A DNA stretch of 64,000 nt, taken from positions 6,014,001 through 6,078,000 of the forward strand of contig OW818689.1 of assembly GCA_942493325.1 (NCBI GenBank). Reading direction: 5' to 3'. The first letter of the stretch is position 1. Each line of letters starts with the position of its first letter. Shown here in pieces: positions 47,608 to 55,346 of this stretch. The notes beneath the pieces are model-generated. The model did no database searches. It was given only the letters and a program-made list of their open reading frames with translations, and had not been told where the DNA came from. The stretch comes from JAAFHB01 sp942493325. GTDB lineage: Bacteria > Bacteroidota > Bacteroidia > Bacteroidales > Prolixibacteraceae. A program made the translations under genes and the position numbers.

Positions 47608-47706
47608 ACATTTGTTGTTTAATGGTTATTACTTGATTTTTTAAAAGGGATGTCGGGTTTTAACCCTCGGCCGGAGAATGTTGACGCATTGTCCGGCTTT
47701 TTTTTA
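47607..47706 (+). ncRNA. Candidate antisense RNA in the susC leader
   Basis: On the + strand, opposite to susC, a TACATTTG -7 box lies at 47607-47614, touching the susC start codon. About 55 bases further an intrinsic terminator (47670-47705) ends the candidate, which would be about 85 nt long. A GGGTTTTAACCC palindrome is at 47655-47666. The known DonS-type antisense RNAs of Bacteroides PULs have this size and position. No good -33 box was seen, so this is a prediction. Confidence 0.4.
47670..47705 (+). terminator. Strong + strand intrinsic terminator upstream of susC
   Basis: A stem pairs GCCGGA with TCCGGC and AATG with CATT across a C-C mismatch, and eight T residues follow. The T-run lies on the + strand, opposite to all annotated genes here, which points to an antisense transcript. 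Confidence 0.6.
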
Positions 47707-47762
47707 ATAGTTCTGAATTACTGCATAGGCAAATTTTAATTTTATTAGACGTTGGTTCATTA

Positions 47763-48713
47763 TTATTCAATTGTAATGACATTGAGCTTTTCATCAATTT
47801 TAAATCTGAATTTGTTACTCAGCTGAAGCACTCTCAGGATATGTTCAACCCCATCCTTAGTCCTGAATTTGCCCGTATAGCGGTTGTTCAAAATCCTGTT
47901 GTTTTTAATAACAATATTCAAATCAAAATAGAGTTCAAGTTTTCTTGCCATTTCAGGAAACGATTCGTCGTCGAAACTGATCAGCCCGTCTTTCCAAAGA
48001 AAATGATTGAAGTTGCTGATTGGAGCGATTACTAAACGGTCATTTTCGAGAAAGATCCGATCGTTTGGACGAATCATCACCCCTTTTTCTGTTCCTGTTT
48101 TAAGCAGTTCAACAGATCCTTCAAGTAGTGAAGTCTCAAAAATTACGCTGCCGGAGTAGGCCATCACATTAAAATGGGTACCCCATACTTTTACATTGTA
48201 CTTTTGAGTCTTTACGATAAAAGGTTGTTTTTTATTGCTTTTCACATCAAAATATCCTTCTCCGTCGAGGGTAACTTCCCGATCCGAGGCTGAAAAATGG
48301 TTCGGGAAGACGAAAGTTGTTTTGGCATTGAGCCATACTTTTGTCCCATCTGTAAGTGTCAGCTCTGCACGTTGTCCTGCCGGAACATGTATCGTTTGCA
48401 TCGTAACCGGTTCATTGGCAGTAAAAGAGGGGAGAAGGTACCGGGCTCCTAAAAAGGCAACAACAAATATTGCAGCGACCTTTATTACTTCTATGAAAAG
48501 CACCCGCAGTTTGAATGTTTTTGCTGATTTAGACAGGCTTATTTCTTGATGATCAGTATGGTCCTGTTGCCAAAGGGTCATATCGTACAATTTGCGAAAG
48601 GCGAGAAACTCCCGCATGTTTTCGGGATCTGCATCGAGCCATTCAGCCATGCTGCTCTTCTCTTCGGTAGTAGCATCGCCTGCAATGTAACGAATAAGTG
48701 TTTCCTGGTTCAT
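47763..48713 (-). CDS. FecR-type anti-sigma factor
   Basis: A 316-residue inner-membrane anti-sigma factor. The cytoplasmic N-terminal part (MNQETLIRYIAGDATTEEKS) binds the sigma factor. One transmembrane helix lies at about residues 75-95 (VAAIFVVAFLGARYLL). The periplasmic FecR domain (VPAGQRAELTLTDGTKVWLN) and the C-terminal DUF4974 STN-like part follow. It should release the ECF sigma factor when the SusC STN domain signals glycan binding. Confidence 0.94.
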   Translation of the reverse strand: MNQETLIRYIAGDATTEEKSSMAEWLDADPENMREFLAFRKLYDMTLWQQDHTDHQEISLSKSAKTFKLRVLFIEVIKVAAIFVVAFLGARYLLPSFTANEPVTMQTIHVPAGQRAELTLTDGTKVWLNAKTTFVFPNHFSASDREVTLDGEGYFDVKSNKKQPFIVKTQKYNVKVWGTHFNVMAYSGSVIFETSLLEGSVELLKTGTEKGVMIRPNDRIFLENDRLVIAPISNFNHFLWKDGLISFDDESFPEMARKLELYFDLNIVIKNNRILNNRYTGKFRTKDGVEHILRVLQLSNKFRFKIDEKLNVITIE

Positions 48714-48835
48714 GTAATTATAATGAATTTTGGGTTGAGAATTTGTTTGTTTCCCCTTTCCGTTAACTTAAACGATTCAAAGGATTGAATCACTAGTGGG
48801 GGAACACTATTTTTTTTATTTTTTATGAAGATAGA

Positions 48836-48998
48836 GCGACTGGCGACTGGCAACTGGCGACTGGCAACTGGCAACTGGCAACTGGCGACTGGCAACTGGC
48901 AACTGGCAACTGGCAACTGGCTACTGGCAGCAGGCTTCTTGCTTTTGGCAACTGGCTACTCGGGACTGGCTGCTGGCTACTCGGGACTGGCTGCTGGT
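48836..48998. repeat. TGGCRAC tandem repeat array
   Basis: Forward-oriented array of CTGGCAAC- and CTGGCGAC-type eight-base units, degrading to CTGGCTACTCGGGACTGG at the end. It lies in the gap between the fecR and sigma genes and has an inverted partner at 49116-49253. Confidence 0.9.
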
Positions 48999-49115
48999 GG
49001 GGAGCTGCAATCTATTGAACTCTATTAAATTACTTGGAATTGCTAAATTATAACGCGAAAAGGTTATAGAATTAAGACATCTTCAGTAGCAATTTTCACT
49101 TTGAAATTAGGATTT

Positions 49116-49253
49116 GCCAGCCGCCAGTTGCCAGCCGCCAGCTGCCCTTTCAGAACAAAGGCACTTCCCGCACCCAGTTCTGAAACTACCACTGCCGCCA
49201 CATGCCAGTTGCCAGCCGCCAGTTGCCAGCCGCCAGCTGCCAGTAACCAGCAG
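49116..49253. repeat. TGGCRAC tandem repeat array, inverted copy
   Basis: GCCAGCCGCCAGTTGCCAG-type units, the reverse complement of the array at 48836-48998, with an unrelated island at 49146-49200. The two arrays are 117 bases apart and could form a long stem in the sigma-fecR transcript. Confidence 0.9.
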
Positions 49254-49267
49254 CATTATTTAGTGCA

Positions 49268-49825
49268 TTACCGTACAAATAAGTAGATGCAAAACGGAAG
49301 ATAATCTTTTAATGAAATCCTTAGCGCTTTAAGTGTAAGGGCAATATGGTAGTCGACCCCTTTTACTGTAATATTTAATACCCCGGCAATCTCCTTATTG
49401 GTCTTATTTTCGAAACGACTCATCATAAAAACCTTACGGCTTTTTTCGGGAAGTTCTGCCAGCGTTTTCCGGATAATTTGCTGGATCTCGGATGAAAAGA
49501 TCTCATTTGGATCGCAGGACTGGAGCACCGATACACGAATCTCAAGCTCACGTGAAAGATGTTCATGCATCGTTTTAAAAGCTTTCCGTTCGATCGCTTC
49601 GTGCTTCAGATAATCAAGTGCACTATTTTTTAATATTGTAAAAAGGAAAGCCTGAACAGACTCTATAGGTTGAGCCTTCATCCGCTCCCATAATTTAATA
49701 AGCGATTCTGAAACGATATCTTCGGCTACCAATTCGTTATGCACATACGATTTCACAAAAAGGAAAGACTTTCTGTAGTATGTTGTATAAACAGCATTAA
49801 AGGTATTTGCCGGGCCGGAGACCAT
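49268..49825 (-). CDS. ECF sigma-70 factor of a PUL
   Basis: A 185-residue extracytoplasmic-function sigma factor. Region 2 covers FNAVYTTYYRKSFLFVKSYV through LIKLWERMKAQ, and region 4 covers IQQIIRKTLAELPEKSRKVFMMSRFENKTNKE split around the LPEKSRKVFMMSR core. It heads the PUL and should be held by the FecR protein encoded next. It probably switches on the susCD run. Confidence 0.92.
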   Translation of the reverse strand: MVSGPANTFNAVYTTYYRKSFLFVKSYVHNELVAEDIVSESLIKLWERMKAQPIESVQAFLFTILKNSALDYLKHEAIERKAFKTMHEHLSRELEIRVSVLQSCDPNEIFSSEIQQIIRKTLAELPEKSRKVFMMSRFENKTNKEIAGVLNITVKGVDYHIALTLKALRISLKDYLPFCIYLFVR

Positions 49826-50167
49826 TTTTTCAGTTTAGAATACAAAAATATAAAAAAATCGGCGTTCTTAAGTATTTTTGGCTTTTAAGGTCAGATAGTT
49901 ATGTTTTAGGCTGTGCTATGTGAAGGATGTAGCTAAGAACGGAAAACCGACTCTGCTAACTCCACTGAAAGTTTCACGTCAGATTTATGCACATTGGGAT
50001 AAATATTTTAAAATTCATTCATGAGCTTTAGCTAGCTTTGAACTGGAAACTATAACCTTATTCTGCTCTTACACAAAAAAGGTAAACTGGGAATTTGGCA
50101 TTTCTTAAATTAGCAGAAGTTCCAAAGAAGAAACCAATTAATGGAAACGCATTTCGGAAATAACAAA
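49826..50167. other. Divergent gap between sigma factor and GH67/115-like gene
   Basis: About 340 AT-rich bases. On the minus strand a TATTTTTG box lies near the sigma factor start. On the plus strand the frame 49899-50024 is open for 41 codons after a TAG and reads plausibly as protein (YVKDVAKNGKPTLL to IYAHWDKYF), but has no start and no recognised family. Nothing else was seen. Confidence 0.4.
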
Positions 50168-52789
50168 ATGGAAAAAAATTTAAACTTTAGTACCCGATCA
50201 ATTGTGGCAATTTTAGCGATTCTCTTGATCACCAGTCGAATTTGTAACGCGATTAACATTCCTGAGATATCCCTTGTGTGCGACCCAAACCCGGGAATAT
50301 CTGTTTCACATGGTCTGATGAAGTTGACCGATGCCTTGACGGCAAAAAAAATCAGTTTCGAAAAAGTGGGTTCACTTCAGGAAGCCCGCGGAAAATCGAT
50401 CCTTGTGGCTGGCCTCTCATCGGGAGAAGGTGCGGCTTCTCAACTGCTCATGGCAGGAAATCACATTGTGCCGCAGGTGGCCGAAGCTTTGACAATCCGG
50501 AAAACCAGATGGCAAAAGAAACCGGTTTGGCTGATCAGCGGATTTGATGACCGTGGCCTGATGTATGGATTGCTCGATGTTGCTGACCGTATCGGATGGA
50601 GCAATAATCCGAAGACTCCCTTGGGCGAAGTGAAGGAAATAACAGAAAAACCGGATGTTTCGGAAAGAGCCATTTCGCTTTATACTATGAACCGCGCTTA
50701 CTGGGAAAGTCGTTTTTACGACGAAGCATACTGGACGCGTTACCTGGATATTCTGGCTCAAAACAGGTTTAACTCCATGGTGGTGATTTTTGGCTACGAG
50801 AATGGTGGTTTCCTGGCACCCTGTTACCCTTATTTTTTTGATACCGAACAATTTCCGGATGTGAAAATGGTAGGTATTACTCCAAAGGAACAGCAACGCA
50901 ATCTGGATGCATTGAATAAACTGATCCGAATGGCTCATGCACGTGGAGTGAAATTTTCCGTTGGTATCTGGGATCATATTTATCGTGGAGGTGTTCAGGC
51001 AGGCGGTATTGCCGAAATGCGCAATGCCCCGTTAAAACCTGTCCATGGATTGGTATGGGGAGTAAACGACACCAACCTGGTGACCTACAACAAAACTGCA
51101 TTGGCGAAGTTTGTTAAGCTTGTACCTGAACTTGATGGTATTCAATTCCGGATGCACAACGAATCGGGCCTGAAAAAAAGTGAACAGGATAGTTTCTGGG
51201 CCGATGTTTTTAAAACCATTAAAGCAAGCTCTCCCAATCTGAGGCTTGATCTTCGTGCCAAAGAACTTCCCGAATTGGTTATTCAAAGCGCCTTGAATAC
51301 GGGGATTAATTTCAGGATTACTACCAAATACTGGATGGAGCAAATGGGAATGCCATGGCATTCCACACAGATTAATCCCGAAAAGAGTGAACGCCGGCAA
51401 AGTTATGCTGCTCTGCTCAGTTATCCGCAACTCTACAAGATGCACTGGCGTTTGTGGAATGGCGGCACTTCGCGTGTACTTTTATGGGGCGACCCGGAGT
51501 ATGTCAGACGATTTGCCGAATCTTCGCACCTATACGACGGCGATGGCTATGAAGTCAATGAGCCACTGGCTACCAAAATGGAAGCCCAGCCGCATGACGC
51601 GAAACCTTTTGATTTACTTAGGCCAAACTACCGTTATTACGATTACGAGTTTGAACGTTACTGGCATTTCTTTCAGGTTTTTGGCAGGGTGGGGTATAAT
51701 CCGAAAACTTTGGGCGATGCATGGCAAAATGAATTCAGGCAACGGTTTGGCTCAAAAGCTGCTCCTTTAGTTGAAAAGGCCATTCATCAGGCCAGCTGGA
51801 TATTGCCGCGTATTGTGGCTTCCTGTTATCCATATAGCGGATTTCCGACAACCCGCGGCTGGGCCGAAAAACAACGTCTTGGCGATTTACCGTCGTATGC
51901 CAAAAATGCGGGAAGTGACCTGCGTCAATTCGCCAATTTCGATGAAGAAGCCAAATTACTAGTTGAGGGAGGAGAAATTGCAAAATTGTTACCATCTATG
52001 AATAGCCGGTGGTTTGAGCAGACTTCTGAAGAACTGACTGAGCTCATTATTCAGGCCGAAAAAGCTATAGGAAACGGGCCAAATAAAGAATTCAATTCGA
52101 CGATGACCGATCTTAAAATTTTGGCTGGACTGGCCTTGTATCATTCGCGCCGGATTCCGGCTGCGGTAAGCTATAATCTGTTCGAACGTACCAACGATAT
52201 TTCCATGCTCGATGATGCGATTGCTTATGAACGCAGAGCCATTGAAGCCTGGCGACAGTTGGTTTCTGCTGCAGGCGATGTTTATGCTGACGATTTGATG
52301 ATGGGTGTTCGTAATGCAGATCTTTGCGGCCATTGGAAGGATGAACTACTGGCACTCGAAAAAGGATTAAAAAGTCTGGCACAGAAACGGGCAGAATTTA
52401 AAATCGATGGTACGGTTACCAAAGCTCCGCATTATCAGAAAACAGCAAATGCGAATAACGATCAGTTGTTTAAAATCACCCATCAGCCTGTCACCAATGC
52501 TGCGGTGGGCAAGCCAATTGCTATCAATATTCAGGTAATTGCAGTTTCCGGGGTAAAAGAAGTGCGTTTGCTCTACCGGAATGTCAACCAGGAAATGGAA
52601 TATCAGAATTTGCCGATGCTGCCTTCAGGAGAAAAGAATAACTACCAGGCCATTATTCCAGTGGAACAGTTCAACTCCAAATGGGATGTGATGTACCTTA
52701 TTGAAGTGATTGACAAGAATGGAAAGGGTAAAATTTATCCCGATTTTAATAAAGAGACACCCTACCGGATTGTGAAACTAAACAGATAA
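50168..52789 (+). CDS. GH67/GH115-like secreted glycosidase (alpha-glucuronidase type)
   Basis: An exported protein of about 870 residues (signal MEKNLNFSTRSIVAILAILL; an ATG nine codons earlier is possible). The N-terminal domain has the alpha-glucuronidase N-domain pattern, with SILVAGLSSGEGAASQLLM and WLISGFDDRGLMYGLLDVAD. It is followed by a TIM-barrel-like part (YWTRYLDILAQNRFNSMVVI, FSVGIWDHIYRGG, IQFRMHNESGL with possible catalytic Glu). A small C-terminal beta domain is also visible. The family assignment is tentative. It is read away from the PUL sigma factor. Confidence 0.6.
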   Translation: MEKNLNFSTRSIVAILAILLITSRICNAINIPEISLVCDPNPGISVSHGLMKLTDALTAKKISFEKVGSLQEARGKSILVAGLSSGEGAASQLLMAGNHIVPQVAEALTIRKTRWQKKPVWLISGFDDRGLMYGLLDVADRIGWSNNPKTPLGEVKEITEKPDVSERAISLYTMNRAYWESRFYDEAYWTRYLDILAQNRFNSMVVIFGYENGGFLAPCYPYFFDTEQFPDVKMVGITPKEQQRNLDALNKLIRMAHARGVKFSVGIWDHIYRGGVQAGGIAEMRNAPLKPVHGLVWGVNDTNLVTYNKTALAKFVKLVPELDGIQFRMHNESGLKKSEQDSFWADVFKTIKASSPNLRLDLRAKELPELVIQSALNTGINFRITTKYWMEQMGMPWHSTQINPEKSERRQSYAALLSYPQLYKMHWRLWNGGTSRVLLWGDPEYVRRFAESSHLYDGDGYEVNEPLATKMEAQPHDAKPFDLLRPNYRYYDYEFERYWHFFQVFGRVGYNPKTLGDAWQNEFRQRFGSKAAPLVEKAIHQASWILPRIVASCYPYSGFPTTRGWAEKQRLGDLPSYAKNAGSDLRQFANFDEEAKLLVEGGEIAKLLPSMNSRWFEQTSEELTELIIQAEKAIGNGPNKEFNSTMTDLKILAGLALYHSRRIPAAVSYNLFERTNDISMLDDAIAYERRAIEAWRQLVSAAGDVYADDLMMGVRNADLCGHWKDELLALEKGLKSLAQKRAEFKIDGTVTKAPHYQKTANANNDQLFKITHQPVTNAAVGKPIAINIQVIAVSGVKEVRLLYRNVNQEMEYQNLPMLPSGEKNNYQAIIPVEQFNSKWDVMYLIEVIDKNGKGKIYPDFNKETPYRIVKLNR

Positions 52790-52807
52790 AGCCATGAAAC
52801 GAACATG

Positions 52808-52833
52808 CCGCCGTAATAATATTAAGGAGGCGG
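52808..52833 (+). terminator. Weak hairpin after the GH67/115-like gene
   Basis: CCGCC pairs with GGCGG across a 16-base loop, 20 bases after the stop. There is no long T-run, so it is a weak candidate. Confidence 0.3.
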
Positions 52834-52926
52834 TTTAAATTCAAATGAATTGATCAAAAGTTTGTTAGTATGTTTTTAATTGAACAGTCTAATTATTAAC
52901 GAATTGGCTATGATGATATAGAGGAT

Positions 52927-53154
52927 ATGGGATTTTTCCAAAATTCAGTAATTAATAAACATCTGAAAATACTGGATTCTGAAACAGTGAAGGTTGCCTA
53001 TCAGAAGTTTGCCTGCTATTTCCATAATCCTGTAATCCATCAAAATATTCGTGCTGCATAGGAGGAACAATTTCAGGAAGGATTTTTAAGAGAACTTTTT
53101 GTCAATATTTTAGGCTATGTTTTAAACCCCCGTCCTGATTTTAACCTTACTTAA
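52927..53154 (+). pseudogene. Type IIG restriction-methyltransferase N-terminal relic
   Basis: A plus-strand frame with an internal TAG at 53059-53061 reads as the N-terminus of the Eco57I-type class of fused restriction and methylation enzymes. It shows FQNSVINKHLKILDSETVK, then YQKFACYFHNPVIHQNIR, the stop, and EEQFQEGFLRELFVNILGY up to NPRPDFNLT. In intact proteins these pieces run together. The frame ends at 53152-53154 where the family would continue for many hundred residues. It is a relic. Confidence 0.65.
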
Positions 53155-53184
53155 GCCCACATTATTGAAAAGCAAAATTGTATT

Positions 53185-54072
53185 TTAATGATTTTGGTCG
53201 TACGTTCCGATTTTTTTAATGATTTGTTCTTCCGCCAAATCGTACATCTCGTGCATAAATTCATCATTGAACGACATGGTTCGTTCTTCAAAACATAGGT
53301 CGTCAATCCTGTCGAAAAGCCTCTCTTTGGCCACTTTGAGGTCTTTCCCATAGATATGGAACGAATCGGCCTGCCAGTTTAAACGCCCCAGCCGAACCGT
53401 TTTCCCTGTTTTTTCGGCAACACCGGCAGCAATCACCTCCTTGTTGAACTGAGTGAATCCAAACATGTTCATGAAGTTTGCACCCCATGCATCATTACTT
53501 CGGAAGCGGATATTGCAGTTCAACCAGTATACTCCTTCTTTGTCTTCGAGAATCCTGTACCATAACGACTGAAGGCATGGCGGATCATAGCAATCGTTGT
53601 CGATATTGGGCATCCAGGTAATCATTTGAGCCTGGCGGGTAAACGGCTGTTTCGATAATTTGTCTATAACCGATTGTACCTGGTCTACTTTAAAGGGGCC
53701 AACCTCCTGCGATTCAATCCCGATTAACTCTTTCCAGACACCGTAATTCTGTAATCTGCCATGATAGGTATATTCCCACCTCGTATCGCTTTCAATATTC
53801 ATGTTTTTGGTCCAGTGATCTTTGAACCCTTTTAATTCCATGACGTATTCCTTTAGTTCTTCAATTCCTCCCGGGAAGGCCATGTGAATCATCGGATCAG
53901 TTTCCGGTTCCTCAATGGTGATGTTCATCGTACAATCCATGCTTTCGGGATCTTCGGGTTTGTCGTACTGAGTTTTAAACCGCGTTCCTTTTTCGTAAAC
54001 AGCGATGAGCGCGGCTTCGTAGGCTTCGGCCAAGGTTTTTCTTGTGATGGCAATTACCGGGATATTTCTCAT
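53185..54072 (-). CDS. Thymidylate synthase-superfamily protein
   Basis: A 295-residue protein of the thymidylate synthase / dCMP hydroxymethylase superfamily. The segment FTRQAQMITWMP with Arg146, then YDPPCLQSLWYRI with the expected nucleophile Cys166, and QADSFHIYGKDL at the end of the core follow the family's order. It is clearly diverged from standard ThyA (the loop after Cys reads LQSLWYRI, not HxxFQF). It could be a thymidylate synthase of an archaeal/phage-like branch or act on another pyrimidine nucleotide. It lies inside a glycan gene cluster with no functional link visible. Confidence 0.75.
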   Translation of the reverse strand: MRNIPVIAITRKTLAEAYEAALIAVYEKGTRFKTQYDKPEDPESMDCTMNITIEEPETDPMIHMAFPGGIEELKEYVMELKGFKDHWTKNMNIESDTRWEYTYHGRLQNYGVWKELIGIESQEVGPFKVDQVQSVIDKLSKQPFTRQAQMITWMPNIDNDCYDPPCLQSLWYRILEDKEGVYWLNCNIRFRSNDAWGANFMNMFGFTQFNKEVIAAGVAEKTGKTVRLGRLNWQADSFHIYGKDLKVAKERLFDRIDDLCFEERTMSFNDEFMHEMYDLAEEQIIKKIGTYDQNH

Positions 54073-54172
54073 GTTTGCGCGATTAATTGATGGTTAATTT
54101 TGAATGGAACTAAAGCATTTCCGTCTGATGACAAAGCTAAATAAAAAATCAATTAATATTATTGTCAAAAAG

Positions 54173-54262
54173 AGTGAAGCCTTGACTGTTCCAACTTTTG
54201 AACAAGTCAAGGCTTCACTTTCGAATCGCTGGTTCAAGTTATGAACAAGTCAAGGCTTCACT
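54173..54262. repeat. Hairpin element, left copy with extra half
   Basis: A 15-bp perfect stem (AGTGAAGCCTTGACT, 54173-54187, with its complement at 54205-54219) has a 17-base loop. The right arm with six flanking bases is repeated exactly at 54242-54262. It lies directly downstream of the GH43-like gene (minus strand). Confidence 0.85.
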
Positions 54263-54268
54263 ATGGAA

Positions 54269-55276
54269 TCATTTTTTCAGATAAGGTCCCTTTTCATTCC
54301 ATTTGACCTCAATATTGGAGAGATACCATGTTTTGCCGTTATCGTTATTCCCCTGGAAAAAAAGGTAGGTCTTTCCATTTTCATCTTTAAATAAATGGGG
54401 ATGTCCCGATTCACTGTAATTCCATTCGCCGGGATCGCCATTGGTCAGAAATGGTTTATTCGATAAACGTTCCCACTTAACTCCATCAGTGCTGCGGGCT
54501 ACACCTATCTGTTGCGGATTATTGTTATAGGCTCCGGCATAAAACATGTAAAGCAAATCTTCTTTTTGTACCAAAGCCGCTGCTTCGATACAATCACCTT
54601 CCCACGGATAATCTGGTTTTAGAATCGGAGCATCGGTTAATTGAGTCCATTGATCACGGTCGAAGTTCGTTGTTGAAGGTGCCGAAGCCACGCCCTGCAT
54701 CTGAATCTTATAATCCTGGTCGCGGGTGGCAAAGTAAAGCAGAAACTTATCCCTGAATTTGAAAATCTCGGCATCTATGGCGCGGCCACAATTCCATGCT
54801 CCGGTAGGATGAAAGATCGGATTTGTAGCGTTTCGCGTAAAATGGATTCCATCTGTCGACACAGCATGGCATATTGCGTCCTTCGGTCCATTTCCGTAGG
54901 TTTGATAAAATAGATTAACCCGATTGTCGATGACTATTGCAGAAGGAGCCGCAAGGCCCTTCTTTTCATATTCACCATCCGGGGTAATTTCACCAATTTT
55001 ATGCCAGTTATTCAGGTCTTTGCTTTCGGCAATTCCAAGGCCCCATCCCTGAATGGGATTCGTTTTATCCTTATAAGGCGGGATGGAATAATACATGAGG
55101 TATTTCCCCTTGAATTTGATCACATAAGGATCTTTGGCAAAAGGAACACCGGTTCGTGAAGTATCACCAAACATCATTTTGGGTTGTTTGGCTGCAGATC
55201 TCTTCTGACCATACGACGATATACAGCTCATCATCAAAAGCAACAGAAGCAATGGAATTCTTAATTTCATATTCAA
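54269..55276 (-). CDS. GH43/GH117-like five-bladed propeller glycosidase
   Basis: A 335-residue exported protein (signal ends in SCISSYGQ, lipoprotein-like). The propeller pattern is clear. Each blade carries an acidic residue at the place used by GH43 and GH117 enzymes: FAKDPYVIKFKGKYLMYY, AIDAEIFKFRDKFLLYF and EGDCIEAAALV. Typical blade strands with SKDLNNWHKIG and STDGIHFTRN are present. The substrate is not clear. The gene is bracketed by the same hairpin on both sides. Confidence 0.75.
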   Translation of the reverse strand: MNMKLRIPLLLLLLMMSCISSYGQKRSAAKQPKMMFGDTSRTGVPFAKDPYVIKFKGKYLMYYSIPPYKDKTNPIQGWGLGIAESKDLNNWHKIGEITPDGEYEKKGLAAPSAIVIDNRVNLFYQTYGNGPKDAICHAVSTDGIHFTRNATNPIFHPTGAWNCGRAIDAEIFKFRDKFLLYFATRDQDYKIQMQGVASAPSTTNFDRDQWTQLTDAPILKPDYPWEGDCIEAAALVQKEDLLYMFYAGAYNNNPQQIGVARSTDGVKWERLSNKPFLTNGDPGEWNYSESGHPHLFKDENGKTYLFFQGNNDNGKTWYLSNIEVKWNEKGPYLKK

Positions 55277-55294
55277 TTTTAAATTTTTTTAATT

Positions 55295-55341
55295 AGTGAA
55301 GCCTTGACTTGTTCAGGACCTGAATCAGTCAAGGCTTCACT
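55295..55341. repeat. Hairpin element, right copy
   Basis: The same 15-bp stem as at 54173-54219 (55295-55309 with 55327-55341). A 21-base segment at 55295-55315 is the exact reverse complement of those at 54199-54219 and 54242-54262. It lies between the fucosidase gene stop and the GH43-like gene start. Confidence 0.85.
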
Positions 55342-55346
55342 CCGTA

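Noticed and set aside
48825..49028. A 67-codon frame made of the TGGCRAC array
   Set aside because: A periodic peptide caused by the eight-base repeat; not a real gene.
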